NCBI RefSeq assembly: GCF_020532555.1
Contig: NZ_JAJBBR010000013.1
Span: 106,262-170,261, forward strand
From: Microvirga lenta
GTDB taxonomy: Bacteria; Pseudomonadota; Alphaproteobacteria; Rhizobiales; Beijerinckiaceae
DNA length: 64,000 nucleotides
Reading direction: 5' to 3'
Shown: positions 29,194 to 38,240 of the stretch, piece after piece
Position numbering within the stretch: the first letter of the stretch is position 1
Layout of the letters: each line of letters opens with the position of its first letter
Program-made: the position numbers and the translations under genes
Notes under the pieces: model-generated
Seen by the model: only the letters and a program-made list of their open reading frames with translations
Database searches by the model: none
What the model was told of the DNA's origin: nothing

Positions 29194-30759
29194 ATGACCA
29201 TTTCCTCCGCCGCCGGCTCCTCGAAGGACCGCGTTCTGATCTTCGACACCACCCTGCGCGACGGCGAGCAATGCCCCGGCGCCACCATGACCCTCGAAGA
29301 GAAGCTCGAAGTGGCCGACCTGCTCGACTCCATGGGGGTCGACATCATCGAGGCCGGCTTCCCGATTGCCTCGAACGGTGACTTCGAGGCGGTGTCGCTC
29401 ATCGCCAAGCGGGTGAAGAATGCCACTGTGGCCGGCCTTGCCCGCGCCATTTCCGCCGACATCAATCGCGCCGGCGAGGCCGTGCGCCACGCGGTGCGCC
29501 CGCGCATCCACACCTTCGTCTCCACCTCTCCCATCCATCTGGCGCATCAGATGCGCAAGACCGAGGAGGAGGTGCTGGAGATCATCACGGCGACGGTGAC
29601 CCAGGCCCGCAACCTCGTCGAGGACATCGAGTGGTCGGCCATGGATGCGACCCGCACCTCCATCGAGTATCTGTGCCGCTGCGTCGAGGCGGCCATCAAG
29701 GCCGGAGCGACCACGATCAACCTGCCGGACACGGTGGGCTACGCCACCCCGGACGAGTACCGGGAGATGTTCCGGGCCATCCGCGGACGCGTGCCGAATG
29801 CCGACAAGGCGGTTTTCTCCGCCCATTGCCACAACGACCTGGGCCTGGCCGTCGCCAACTCCCTGGCGGCGCTCGAGGGCGGGGCACGCCAGATCGAGTG
29901 CACCATCAACGGCATCGGCGAACGGGCCGGCAATGCCGCGCTGGAAGAGGTCGTGATGGCGATCCGCACCCGCGGCGACGTGCTGCCCTACGAGACCGGC
30001 ATCGAGACGGCCATGCTGACCCGCGCCTCGAAGCTGGCGGCGGCCGCGACCTCGTTCCCGGTCCAGTACAACAAGGCCATCGTCGGACGGAACGCCTTCG
30101 CGCATGAGAGCGGCATCCATCAGGACGGGATGCTCAAGCACGCCCAGACCTATGAGATCATGACGCCGGAGAGCGTCGGCGTCTCCAAGACCAATCTGGT
30201 CATGGGCAAGCATTCCGGCCGGGCGGCCTTCCGCAACAAGCTCGACGAGCTGGGCTACAAGCTGTCCGACAACCAGTTCCAGGATGCCTTCGAGCGCTTC
30301 AAGGATCTCGCCGACCGCAAGAAGCACGTCTACGACGAGGACATCGAGGCCCTGGTCGATCAGAACATCGCCATGGCCCACGACCGGATCAAGCTGGTTT
30401 CCCTCTCGGTCGTTGCCGGAACCCGCGGCCCGCAGCGCGCCACCATGAAGCTCCAGATCGACGACAAGGTCGTCACGGAGGAGCAGGAGGGCAACGGTCC
30501 GGTGGATGCCACCTTCAACGCCATCAAGGCCCTGGTGCCTCACGAGGCCGTGCTGGAGCTCTATCAGGTGCACGCGGTGACGGAAGGAACGGATGCCCAG
30601 GCCGAGGTCTCCGTACGGCTCTCCGCCGACAATCGCAGCGTGACCTCCCGCGCCGCCGATCCGGACACCCTGGTGGCCTCGGCTCAGGCCTATCTCGGCG
30701 CTCTCAACAAGCTCATCAGCCGCGGTGCGCGCCTCCACGCGCAGTATGCGGCTGAGTAG
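29194..30759 (+). CDS. leuA: 2-isopropylmalate synthase
   Basis: LeuA condenses acetyl-CoA with 2-oxoisovalerate, the committed step of leucine synthesis. It is 521 residues. [15 protein letters not shown] holds the catalytic and metal-binding residues, [20 protein letters not shown] the metal-binding His pair, and [18 protein letters not shown] the second signature. The C-terminal regulatory domain (from about residue 395) should confer leucine feedback inhibition. A GAAGGA site precedes the ATG. The upstream leader peptide adds a probable second layer of control. Confidence 0.97.
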   Translation: MTISSAAGSSKDRVLIFDTTLRDGEQCPGATMTLEEKLEVADLLDSMGVDIIEAGFPIASNGDFEAVSLIAKRVKNATVAGLARAISADINRAGEAVRHAVRPRIHTFVSTSPIHLAHQMRKTEEEVLEIITATVTQARNLVEDIEWSAMDATRTSIEYLCRCVEAAIKAGATTINLPDTVGYATPDEYREMFRAIRGRVPNADKAVFSAHCHNDLGLAVANSLAALEGGARQIECTINGIGERAGNAALEEVVMAIRTRGDVLPYETGIETAMLTRASKLAAAATSFPVQYNKAIVGRNAFAHESGIHQDGMLKHAQTYEIMTPESVGVSKTNLVMGKHSGRAAFRNKLDELGYKLSDNQFQDAFERFKDLADRKKHVYDEDIEALVDQNIAMAHDRIKLVSLSVVAGTRGPQRATMKLQIDDKVVTEEQEGNGPVDATFNAIKALVPHEAVLELYQVHAVTEGTDAQAEVSVRLSADNRSVTSRAADPDTLVASAQAYLGALNKLISRGARLHAQYAAE

Positions 30760-30770
30760 CTCTTGCGCAA

Positions 30771-30800
30771 CCAGGCGCCGGTCCGGAGACGGGCGCCTGG
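30771..30800 (+). terminator. Stem-loop after leuA, possible terminator
   Basis: A perfect 9-bp stem (CCAGGCGCC/GGCGCCTGG) begins 11 bp after the leuA stop. The right arm is followed by AGAAACTTCG, without a T-run, so it may protect the 3' end of the mRNA rather than terminate alone. Confidence 0.45.
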
Positions 30801-30994
30801 AGAAACTTCGCGTCTCTTTGGTCGGACGAGGCCGGCTCGAAGCACGCGGTGCGACAGTTTTCCTGCGGCAGATTTAGATTTTGCCGCCTGGGACAAAAAA
30901 ACCTCTCTGAACGGGGTAGACAGAGGCCGAACGGTTTGTTACACGCACGGCCTCTTCAGCGGGGATCGCACCCCACTGAAATCGCTTCGGCGAC

Positions 30995-31070
<76 letters not shown>

Positions 31071-31267
31071 TTTTCTTCGACAACTTAGCCGCTGCAGGTG
31101 CTGATCCTGCTTCCCGGGCGGGCCGGATCGAAGCGCAGGAAACAGGCGCGGCCGGCTGTTGATCTTCCCAAATTCCGAATCGTGGGTCGGCGGGCGAGGT
31201 TCGCCAGCCTGACCGTTGCGCGCATCCGGATCAGGCGATGGAGCAAGCCCCGATGGGGCGATCCGGA

Positions 31268-32026
31268 TCAGGTGTAGTAAACCGCAATTCTCCGCCCATC
31301 GATATCGCGGATGTCCACGTCCATATCGTAGACTTCACGGATTGCCTCGCGCGTCATGATCTCATCCGGAGAACCATGTCGGATGAGGACTCCGTCGCGC
31401 ATGGCAACGATGTAGTCAGAGTAGCAGGAGGCGAAATTGATATCGTGGAGGACGAGCACGATCGTCTTCTCGAGATTGTCGGCGGCCTGCCGCAGCAGCT
31501 TCATCATGCCGACGGCGTGCCTCATGTCGAGGTTGTTCAGCGGCTCGTCGAAGAGGACATAGTCCGTGTCCTGGCAGAGCACCATGGCCACGTAGGCGCG
31601 CTGCCGCTGCCCGCCTGACAATTCATCGAGAAAACGGTCGGCGAGCGCCTCGAGGCCAAGGAATCCGATTGCCTTGTCCGCCTGACTGCGGTCCTCGGCC
31701 GTGAGACGGCCCTTCGAATACGGATACCGGCCGAACTCGACCAGATCCCTGACGGTCAGCCGCGAACCGATCCGGTAGTCCTGCCTGAGGATGGACAGAC
31801 GCTTCGCCAGGACGTCAGACGGCGTCTTGGTGACGTCGAGCCCGTCGACCGTCACCGTTCCGGCCGTCATGGGCGTAAGGCGGCTGATCATCGACAGGAG
31901 CGTGGATTTGCCGGCGCCGTTGGACCCGATGATGGACGTGATGCCACGACGCGGGATCTGCAGCGACACATCGCGCACGACGATGGTATCGGCATAGGCC
32001 TTGCGAATGTTGGAAATTTCGATCAA
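31268..32026 (-). CDS. Siderophore ABC transporter, ATP-binding protein
   Basis: This is the cytoplasmic ATPase of the iron-siderophore importer, 252 residues. Walker A is IGSNGAGKSTLLS, the ABC signature is LDELSGGQRQRAY, Walker B is YVLFDEPLNNLD, and the H-loop is VLHDINF. The SILRQDYRIGSRLTVRDLVEFGRYPYSKGR region is characteristic of the FepC/CeuD/YclP group. The TTG start at 32026 overlaps the stop of the preceding permease as TTGA, and AGAGGAA lies upstream. It is the last gene of the six-gene operon. Confidence 0.93.
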   Translation of the reverse strand: MIEISNIRKAYADTIVVRDVSLQIPRRGITSIIGSNGAGKSTLLSMISRLTPMTAGTVTVDGLDVTKTPSDVLAKRLSILRQDYRIGSRLTVRDLVEFGRYPYSKGRLTAEDRSQADKAIGFLGLEALADRFLDELSGGQRQRAYVAMVLCQDTDYVLFDEPLNNLDMRHAVGMMKLLRQAADNLEKTIVLVLHDINFASCYSDYIVAMRDGVLIRHGSPDEIMTREAIREVYDMDVDIRDIDGRRIAVYYT

Positions 32027-32982
32027 CGGGCAGTTCCTCTGATCAGCAGGGCGAGGAAGACGATCCCGCCCACGAACTCGATGACGATGCTCAGAGCCGT
32101 ATCGAAAGCGAAAACCCGTTCGAGGATGAGCTGGCCCCCGACGAGACAAGCAATGGCCAACAGCACTGCGACGGGCAGCACGAAGCGGTGCTTGTGCGTT
32201 CCGGCCAGCTGATAAGCGAGGTTTGCGACAAGCAGCCCGAAGAAGGTCACCGGCCCCACCAGGGCGGTGGACACCGAGACAAGAACCGACACCAGTATGA
32301 GGACGGTGGTGACCGCCCGGTTGTGGTTGACGCCGAGATTGATGGAGGTCTCCCGGCCGAGGGCCAGCACGTCGTAAACACCCATGAGCCGCCACCCGAT
32401 GATCGACACGACCAGGATCACGCCTGTGGCGACCGCAAGGAGATCGCTCTCGACGCTGTTGAAGCTCGCAAACAGGCGATCCTGCAGCAGGACGAATTCG
32501 TTCGGATCGATGATCCGCTGCATGAAGCTCGAAAGGCTGCGAAACAGCACGCCGAAGACGATGCCCACCAGAACGAGCAGATGGAGACTGCGGCTCCCGC
32601 CGGAGAACAGCCAGCGATAGAGCGCGCTGGAGAATGCCATCATTGCGGTCACTTCGAAGGCAAACAGGAGGCGCGGATCCAGCATCGTCAAGCGGGCGGA
32701 TCCGATGGTGAAGATCAGCCCCGTCTGGATGAGGATGTAGAGCGCGTCGAAACCCATGATCGAGGGCGTCAGGATCCGGTTGTGGCTCACCGTCTGAAAC
32801 AGGACGGTCGAGACCGCGATGGCATGGGCCACCAGGACCATGGATAGAACTTTCGTACCGCGGAAGGGCAGAATGAAGTCCCAGCGCCCCCTGGCGTTCA
32901 GCGTCATGAAAAGCACGATGACGCCCGCTGCGACGGCAGCCAGGATCAGGAGAACACGGATCGGCGCTCTGTTCTCACGCAA
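32023..32982 (-). CDS. Siderophore ABC transporter permease (second)
   Basis: This is a FecCD-family permease of about 319 residues with eight to nine hydrophobic segments. Characteristic regions are HNRILTPSIMGFDALYILIQT, the GIVFGVLFRSLSSFMQRI segment, and LGVNHNRAVTTVLILVSVLVSVSTALVGPVTFFGLL, which contacts the ATPase. The start is most likely TTG at 32982, overlapping the stop of the upstream permease, with AAGGGG 10 bases before it. The longer frame upstream is only the antisense-free shadow of the first permease. It resembles VctG/CeuC-type subunits. Confidence 0.9.
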   Translation of the reverse strand: MRENRAPIRVLLILAAVAAGVIVLFMTLNARGRWDFILPFRGTKVLSMVLVAHAIAVSTVLFQTVSHNRILTPSIMGFDALYILIQTGLIFTIGSARLTMLDPRLLFAFEVTAMMAFSSALYRWLFSGGSRSLHLLVLVGIVFGVLFRSLSSFMQRIIDPNEFVLLQDRLFASFNSVESDLLAVATGVILVVSIIGWRLMGVYDVLALGRETSINLGVNHNRAVTTVLILVSVLVSVSTALVGPVTFFGLLVANLAYQLAGTHKHRFVLPVAVLLAIACLVGGQLILERVFAFDTALSIVIEFVGGIVFLALLIRGTAR

Positions 32983-33943
32983 GACGTTCGCGCCCCTTGA
33001 GCAGGAGGAGCAGGAACAGGGCGCTACCGACAATTCCCATGATTGTCCCGATGGGAATTTCGTAGGGGTAGTACACCACGCGCCCGACGATGTCGCACAC
33101 CAGGACGAGACCGGCTCCCAGCATAGCGATCCATGGCAGGGAGCGGCGCATGTTGTCACCCATCAGAAGGCTGACCACGTTCGGGACGACCAGACCAAGA
33201 AACGGCAGCATGCCGACGGTGACCACGATGGTGGCCGTCACCATCGCAACGATGACGAGGCCGAATGATACGACGCTCCGGTAGCGCAGACCGAGATTGG
33301 TGGCGAAGTCGCGCCCCATGCCGGCCAGGGTGAGCCTGTCGGCGGCGAGATAGGCCAGAAGGGTGAGGGCAAAGGCGATCCAAAGCAGCTCGTAACGGCC
33401 GCGCAGAACGCCTGAGAAGTCTCCGGTCGTCCAGGCGTTCAGGGATTGCAGCAGATCGAACCGGTAGGCGATGAAATTGGCAACTGCGCCGATGATGCCA
33501 CCCAGCATGATGCCGACCAGCGGCACGGTCAGCACGGAGCGGAGAGGCACCAGCCTCAGGATGCGCAGGAACAAGGCGGTACCTGCCAGAGCGAAGCCCG
33601 CGGCGACCAGCATCTTGACGATGACCGAAGCTTCCGGAGCAAACAGCGTGACGATGAGGAGACCGAGACTCGCGGACTCGACGGTTCCTGCGGTGGAGGG
33701 CTCCACGAACCGGTTGCGTGTCAGCATCTGCATGATCGTCCCGGCAACCGCCATGGCCGTTCCGGCCAGGATGAGGGCGAGCGTGCGGGGGATCCGGGAA
33801 ATCAGGAGGATTTGAGCGGCATACTGCCCCTCCTGGGGCGAAAGGAGCGCAGCCAGCGACAGATCGCCGCCGCCGATCAGGAGGCTGATCAACGCCAGAA
33901 CGGTAATTGTGATTGCTGCGAGAAGGAGGTGTTTCACGGGCAT
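32975..33943 (-). CDS. Siderophore ABC transporter permease (first)
   Basis: This is a FecCD-family permease of about 322 residues with many hydrophobic helices. The family motif is SRIPRTLALILAGTAMAVAG, followed by RNRFVEPSTAGTVESASLG. GLRYRSVVSFGLVIVAMVTATIVVTVGMLPFLGLVVPN is the cytoplasmic coupling region. The ATG at 33943 is preferred; a TTG nine codons upstream also exists and neither has a clear ribosome site. It pairs with the downstream permease to form a heterodimeric channel. Confidence 0.9.
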   Translation of the reverse strand: MPVKHLLLAAITITVLALISLLIGGGDLSLAALLSPQEGQYAAQILLISRIPRTLALILAGTAMAVAGTIMQMLTRNRFVEPSTAGTVESASLGLLIVTLFAPEASVIVKMLVAAGFALAGTALFLRILRLVPLRSVLTVPLVGIMLGGIIGAVANFIAYRFDLLQSLNAWTTGDFSGVLRGRYELLWIAFALTLLAYLAADRLTLAGMGRDFATNLGLRYRSVVSFGLVIVAMVTATIVVTVGMLPFLGLVVPNVVSLLMGDNMRRSLPWIAMLGAGLVLVCDIVGRVVYYPYEIPIGTIMGIVGSALFLLLLLKGRERLA

Positions 33944-33985
33944 TCGGGAGCGCCGGCGGGGCGCGTCCAATCGGGATTAAACGGC

Positions 33986-34011
33986 AAAACGGATCACCCG
34001 CAGGTGATCCG
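33986..34011 (-). terminator. Intra-operon stem-loop between binding protein and permease
   Basis: Reading the minus strand, a perfect 9-bp stem (CGGATCACC/GGTGATCCG) with a 4-base loop is followed by TTTT. It lies 38 bp after the binding-protein stop and before the permease. Such hairpins usually cause partial termination or protect the upstream mRNA, giving more binding protein than channel. Confidence 0.6.
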
Positions 34012-34048
34012 CGATTCGCAATGCCCTGACGGGCAAGCCTGTTCAAGC

Positions 34049-34984
34049 TTATTTCTTGGCGAGTGCTTTTGCGATCTGGTCCACGCTGGCCTGCATGGCC
34101 GTCAGTCCACCGCCGATGAGGTACCAGTTGACAGGGTCGAGGTAGACGACCTGATTGTTCTTCCAGGCCGTGGTTTGTGCGACGAGTTCGTTGTCCAGCA
34201 CCTTCCTGGCGGCGCCGCCGCCCTGGCCAGTAGCCGCGTCCCGATCGATCACGAAGAGCCAGTCGGGGTTCGTCTTGAGAATGAACTCCGCATTCACGGC
34301 TTGGCCGTGGCTCGTGGTGGCAAGTCCCTCGACGGCTGGGACGATCCCGAAGTCGCTATGCAGCAGCCCGAACCGTGAGCCCGGCCCATAGGCGCTCATC
34401 TTGCCGCCGGTCGTGAGAACGAGAAGACCCTTGCCGGCTTTTGACGCCTCCTGCCGGAGGGCGGCCACAGACTCTTCGAACCTCGCGAATTGCGCATTCG
34501 CCTCGGCCTGCTTGTCGAAGATCCTGCCGAGCAACTGAACATTGCGCTTGACGCTTCCAACATAGTCCTTGGGGTCGACCGTCATATCGATCGTCGGGGC
34601 AATCTTCGCCAGATCCTCGTATTTCGCGCTGGAACGGCCTCCGACGATAATCAGGTCCGGCTCGGCGGCATTGACGGCTTCGTAGTCCGGCTCGAACAGG
34701 GTTCCGACCTTCTCGTACTTGTCCGACCCGTACTTCGCGAGGTACTCCGGAAAGCGTGCCGTGGGCACACCGGCAACCTCGACGCCGAGCGCATTCAGCG
34801 TGTCGAGGGACGCGAGATCGAATGCGAGAACCTTCTTGGGCTTCAGCGGGACCGTCGCCTCGCCTTTCACGTGCTGGACCTTGAGATCCTGCGCGTGAAC
34901 GCCCGCGGGCAGGGCGCCGAACGCGAGCACGCCGGCGAGAATGGCGGCAAGGGAGTGGGGAAGGCGGGCAGCGAGATTCATCAT
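34049..34984 (-). CDS. Siderophore ABC transporter, periplasmic binding protein
   Basis: This is a 311-residue class III substrate-binding protein. A signal peptide (LAAILAGVLAFGALPAGVHAQ) precedes a two-lobe domain joined by a helix. Conserved pieces are KPKKVLAFDLASLDTLNALGV, EPDLIIVGGRSSAKYEDLAKIAPTID and the C-terminal DPVNWYLIGGGLTAMQASVD. The pattern matches CeuE/FatB/YclQ/VctP-type proteins, which bind catecholate or mixed siderophores. There is no lipobox, so it should be soluble in the periplasm. The exact siderophore cannot be told. Confidence 0.9.
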   Translation of the reverse strand: MMNLAARLPHSLAAILAGVLAFGALPAGVHAQDLKVQHVKGEATVPLKPKKVLAFDLASLDTLNALGVEVAGVPTARFPEYLAKYGSDKYEKVGTLFEPDYEAVNAAEPDLIIVGGRSSAKYEDLAKIAPTIDMTVDPKDYVGSVKRNVQLLGRIFDKQAEANAQFARFEESVAALRQEASKAGKGLLVLTTGGKMSAYGPGSRFGLLHSDFGIVPAVEGLATTSHGQAVNAEFILKTNPDWLFVIDRDAATGQGGGAARKVLDNELVAQTTAWKNNQVVYLDPVNWYLIGGGLTAMQASVDQIAKALAKK

Positions 34985-35028
34985 GATGGTGCTCTCCAGG
35001 AATGTGTTCAGTCGCTGGCGTGAGAGGG

Positions 35029-35790
35029 TCAGTCGTCGACATGGTCATGGCCGCCGATGCGCCCAGGGCGCCAGTAGCCTTCTGATGAGATCTGGTCGCG
35101 GGTGAGCCCCCGCGCGATGAGGGTATGCCGCTGGCGTCGGACATTGCTCGTCTCGCCGATGATGTAGGCGTGACCTTTGCCCGGGGGCAGAGGGAAGCTC
35201 TGTACCACCTCGTTCATGAGCTCGCTTGGGCCGGCGGGTGCGCCATTGCGATGCACCCAGGTGACGGTCGCATCGGCTTGCGTTTTCAAGGCGATCTCGC
35301 CGTTCCTGTCGCCAACTTCGATGAAGACGAATGCCTTGGCGCCCTCCGGCATGGTCTCAAGAATGTGGGCGATGGCCGGGATGCAGGTTTCGTCTCCGGT
35401 CAGGAGGTGCCAATCCGCGTCCGGGCGCAGCGTGGTGCCGCCGCGTGGACCTTTCACCTCGATCGTATCGCCGGGCTTCGCCTGTTGCGCCCAAGTGGGA
35501 GCCGGCGTGTCGCCGTGGAGCACGAAATCGACGCTGATCGTCCCTGCCGAACGGTCCATGTTGCGGATCGTGTAGTCCCTGCGTCCCGTTCCTCCCTCCG
35601 GCAGGGGGACCATCATGACGATGGCCTGTCCCGGCTCGTAGGCGAATTCATCAATATCCTCCGCCGTCAGAACGACACGGCGCATGTTGGGCGGCACGTC
35701 GAAACCGGCGACAACCTGGAAGGTCCAGCTCCGCAGTTGGGGGCGCCGGCGCGGCGGCTCGTGAAGATCTGGCTTGCTGTCGTATGTCAT
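35029..35790 (-). CDS. Siderophore-interacting protein (ViuB-type ferric reductase)
   Basis: This 253-residue flavoprotein has an FAD-binding beta-barrel (PPNMRRVVLTAEDIDEFAYEPGQAIVMMVPL, GRRDYTIRNMD). The C-terminal SIP domain contains LLTGDETCIPAIAHILETMPEGAKAFVFIEV. SIPs release iron from the imported siderophore by reduction in the cytoplasm. The ATG at 35790 has AAGGAC six bases upstream. It is the second gene of the operon, between receptor and binding protein. Confidence 0.92.
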   Translation of the reverse strand: MTYDSKPDLHEPPRRRPQLRSWTFQVVAGFDVPPNMRRVVLTAEDIDEFAYEPGQAIVMMVPLPEGGTGRRDYTIRNMDRSAGTISVDFVLHGDTPAPTWAQQAKPGDTIEVKGPRGGTTLRPDADWHLLTGDETCIPAIAHILETMPEGAKAFVFIEVGDRNGEIALKTQADATVTWVHRNGAPAGPSELMNEVVQSFPLPPGKGHAYIIGETSNVRRQRHTLIARGLTRDQISSEGYWRPGRIGGHDHVDD

Positions 35791-35846
35791 GCTTGTCCTT
35801 GCCTGCTGCGACCGGCATTCGGAACCGGGAGGTGGGGGGAGGCGGA

Positions 35847-38021
35847 TCAGAAATTCGCCGACATGCTCACCCAAAGGCGACGCCCCTCGACGACCGTGTT
35901 GTAATCGGTGGGTTCGATCTCTTTGTCGAAGACATTGTAGACGGCGGCATTCAGGGTCAGCCGTTCCGTAAAGCCGTAGGACAGGCCGACATCCATCGTG
36001 GCGTACGCGTCGTACTTGCGACCGGAGACGCCGTTGATGACCACCGGCGTGCCGTTGGTCCCGATCCGAGCGCCACCCACGATCTCGGAGCCGTGATAAT
36101 TCACCGCGGCCCACGTCGCCAGGCCGGAGACGGGGGTGATCCAATCCAGGCGCGCATTGGCCATGTGCTTGGGAGTGCGGGCGAGTGGGAAGCCGGCATA
36201 GTCGCCGGTCTTCTGCTCGGAATCCGTAAACGTGTAGCTGCCGCGGAACGAGATCGTGTCGGTCGCGCGCCATGTGGCAGCCAGTTCGACGCCCTGGATG
36301 ACCGCATCGTCGATGTTGTAGCTGTACCAGAGCCGGTAGTTCGGGTCCTCCGACCAGCGTACTGGGTTTCCGGCATCGTCCAGCACCAGCGCATTGCTGA
36401 TCTTGTTCTTGAAGTCCGTATAGAAATACGTCGCACTGGCCGTGAACCCGTCGAGGTTGTCCCACACGGCGCCGATTTCGTAGCTCGTGCTCGTTTCCGC
36501 CCGTAGGTTCTCGTTGGCAATGATGACGCCGCAGGTTCCGTTGGGACCGTACGAGCAGCCGCCGCCGCCGGTCGTGTAGGCATAACCTGGCGCAATCTGG
36601 CGGATTTCAGGGGCGCGAAAGCCCGTGGATACCCCGCCCTTCACGGTCAAGTTCTCGGTTGCGTGCCAAACGCCGTAGCTGCGCGGGCTGTAGTGAGAGC
36701 CATAGATCTCGTGGTGATCCATGCGCAGGCCGTTCGTGATCGTGAATGTGTCGGTGAGACGCCATTCATCCTCTGCGAAGAGGGCCCACTGGTTGATCTC
36801 GAACTTCTCGTCAATGCCGGTTCGGCGACCGGGATTCTGGTCCGTGAGCATAGCATTGAACCACTGACCTCCGGTCACCAGGGTATGCGTCCCAAACAGG
36901 CTGTAGGGGGTCGTGAATTTGCCGTCGACGACCGTATTCCTAATTTCGGGTGAACGCCGGTTCTTCTCGAAGAGAAAGGTTCGCGGGCTCTCCGCATAGG
37001 CTCGCCGCTCAGCCCATTCCTGCATGATGGAGAAGTTCGAGGTCGTGGGTCCCCACCGGCCCTCATGGGTCAGCGACCAGTACTTCCGGTCGTTGTCATT
37101 GTAGGTGTCGTTGCCGGTTGGCTCGAGCGTGCGCCATTTCGAGGCGGATCGGCGGATGCGGGTGAAGCCGCTTTCCAGCATCAGGTCATGGTTCTCGTTG
37201 GGCGTGAACGTCAGGCGCCCTGCGATGTTGCCCTCGCGTGCCCCGGTGATGCCGCTCAGGATGTCGTCCTCGCCGCGGCCATAGCCACGGCCCCAGAGCT
37301 GGAGTCCCAGCATCCGGTGGATCAGCGGACCGCTCGTGTAGAAGGAGCCTTGAGCCGAATTCCCGAAATAATCGTGTTGCTGGAGCGTGCCGTCCGTGGT
37401 GACTGTCCCGCGCCAAGTGTCGGATACCTTGCGCGTGATGATATTGATCACGCCTCCCATGGCATCGGAGCCGTAGAGGGACGACATCGGACCGCGCACA
37501 ACTTCGATACGCTCGATGGCGGCGACGGGAGGGATGAAGCTCTGCTCGAAACCCGAGCTGCCGTTTGTGCGAGCGTCGCGGGTGTTCTGACGCTTTCCGT
37601 CGACAAGGATCAGGGTGTAGGTTCCGGGGAGGCCGCGAATGAAGATGTCTTTCTCGTTGGCGACCCCCGTCACGGCGACGCCCTGGACCTCCCTCAAGGC
37701 GTCCGTCAGGTCGCGGAAGGAGCCCTTCTCGAGCTCTTCGCGGGTGATGACCGAGATGCTCGCCGGGGCATCCTTGACGCTCTGCTCGAAACCTGCGGCG
37801 GTGACGACGATTTGATCCAGCGCTATCACATCTCCGTCAGTGGCGACCGGGCTACCATCCACCGTTTGGGCAATCGCGCCCGAGCTGACGAGCAGCGCCG
37901 CCGACAGGCTGGTGCAAGCGAGGAACCCGAGCATCCGGCTCGTTTTCGCTCTCCGTGTACGTCCAATGCCCATATCCCGCCGAACAGAAACGCAAAGTCT
38001 CGCCATTTGCCCCAAACCCAT
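35847..38021 (-). CDS. TonB-dependent outer-membrane siderophore receptor
   Basis: This receptor of up to 724 residues has a signal peptide (LGFLACTSLSAALLVSSGAIAQ). A TonB-box-like segment (DQIVVTAAGFEQSV) is followed by a plug domain (ISVITREELEKGSFRDLTDALREVQGV, IFIRGLPGTYTLILVDGKR, RIEVVRGPMSSLYGSDAMGGVINI). A 22-strand-type barrel ends in Phe (WVSMSANF). The plug and loops resemble FepA/BfeA/IrgA receptors, so the ligand is probably a catecholate. An internal start at 37973 gives a more standard signal peptide. It is the first gene of the uptake operon and diverges from the LysR-TrpD2 gene. Confidence 0.94.
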   Translation of the reverse strand: MGLGQMARLCVSVRRDMGIGRTRRAKTSRMLGFLACTSLSAALLVSSGAIAQTVDGSPVATDGDVIALDQIVVTAAGFEQSVKDAPASISVITREELEKGSFRDLTDALREVQGVAVTGVANEKDIFIRGLPGTYTLILVDGKRQNTRDARTNGSSGFEQSFIPPVAAIERIEVVRGPMSSLYGSDAMGGVINIITRKVSDTWRGTVTTDGTLQQHDYFGNSAQGSFYTSGPLIHRMLGLQLWGRGYGRGEDDILSGITGAREGNIAGRLTFTPNENHDLMLESGFTRIRRSASKWRTLEPTGNDTYNDNDRKYWSLTHEGRWGPTTSNFSIMQEWAERRAYAESPRTFLFEKNRRSPEIRNTVVDGKFTTPYSLFGTHTLVTGGQWFNAMLTDQNPGRRTGIDEKFEINQWALFAEDEWRLTDTFTITNGLRMDHHEIYGSHYSPRSYGVWHATENLTVKGGVSTGFRAPEIRQIAPGYAYTTGGGGCSYGPNGTCGVIIANENLRAETSTSYEIGAVWDNLDGFTASATYFYTDFKNKISNALVLDDAGNPVRWSEDPNYRLWYSYNIDDAVIQGVELAATWRATDTISFRGSYTFTDSEQKTGDYAGFPLARTPKHMANARLDWITPVSGLATWAAVNYHGSEIVGGARIGTNGTPVVINGVSGRKYDAYATMDVGLSYGFTERLTLNAAVYNVFDKEIEPTDYNTVVEGRRLWVSMSANF

Positions 38022-38080
38022 CAGAAGTCCAAGTGATGGCAGCTACTAGTTACTGCTGAAGAACAGGGTCAACGGATATG

Positions 38081-38131
38081 TTTGAGAGTCATTCTGAGTT
38101 CAGGAAAACGCAATTTATAATAGCTCTAAAA
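38081..38131. promoter_or_regulatory. Candidate iron-responsive (Irr/ICE-like) operator
   Basis: In the 219-bp divergent gap before the TonB receptor, TTTATAATAGCTCTAAAA (38114-38131) is close to the rhizobial Irr/iron-control-element pattern TTTAGAA-N3-TTCTAAA. A second, weaker match, TTTGAGAGTCATTCTGAG, starts at 38081. Position between a siderophore receptor and a regulator fits iron control. The match is by eye and the assignment to Irr rather than Fur or RirA is uncertain. Confidence 0.35.
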
Positions 38132-38240
38132 TACTTGCCGCGGCTTGAAAGACTTCTCGGAATGGGGAATAGGCGGTGTACACCGATATTGGCAAAGGAC
38201 TGCCCGGTCGTCGCGAACCGGCTTTTGAAACGTAGCAATT

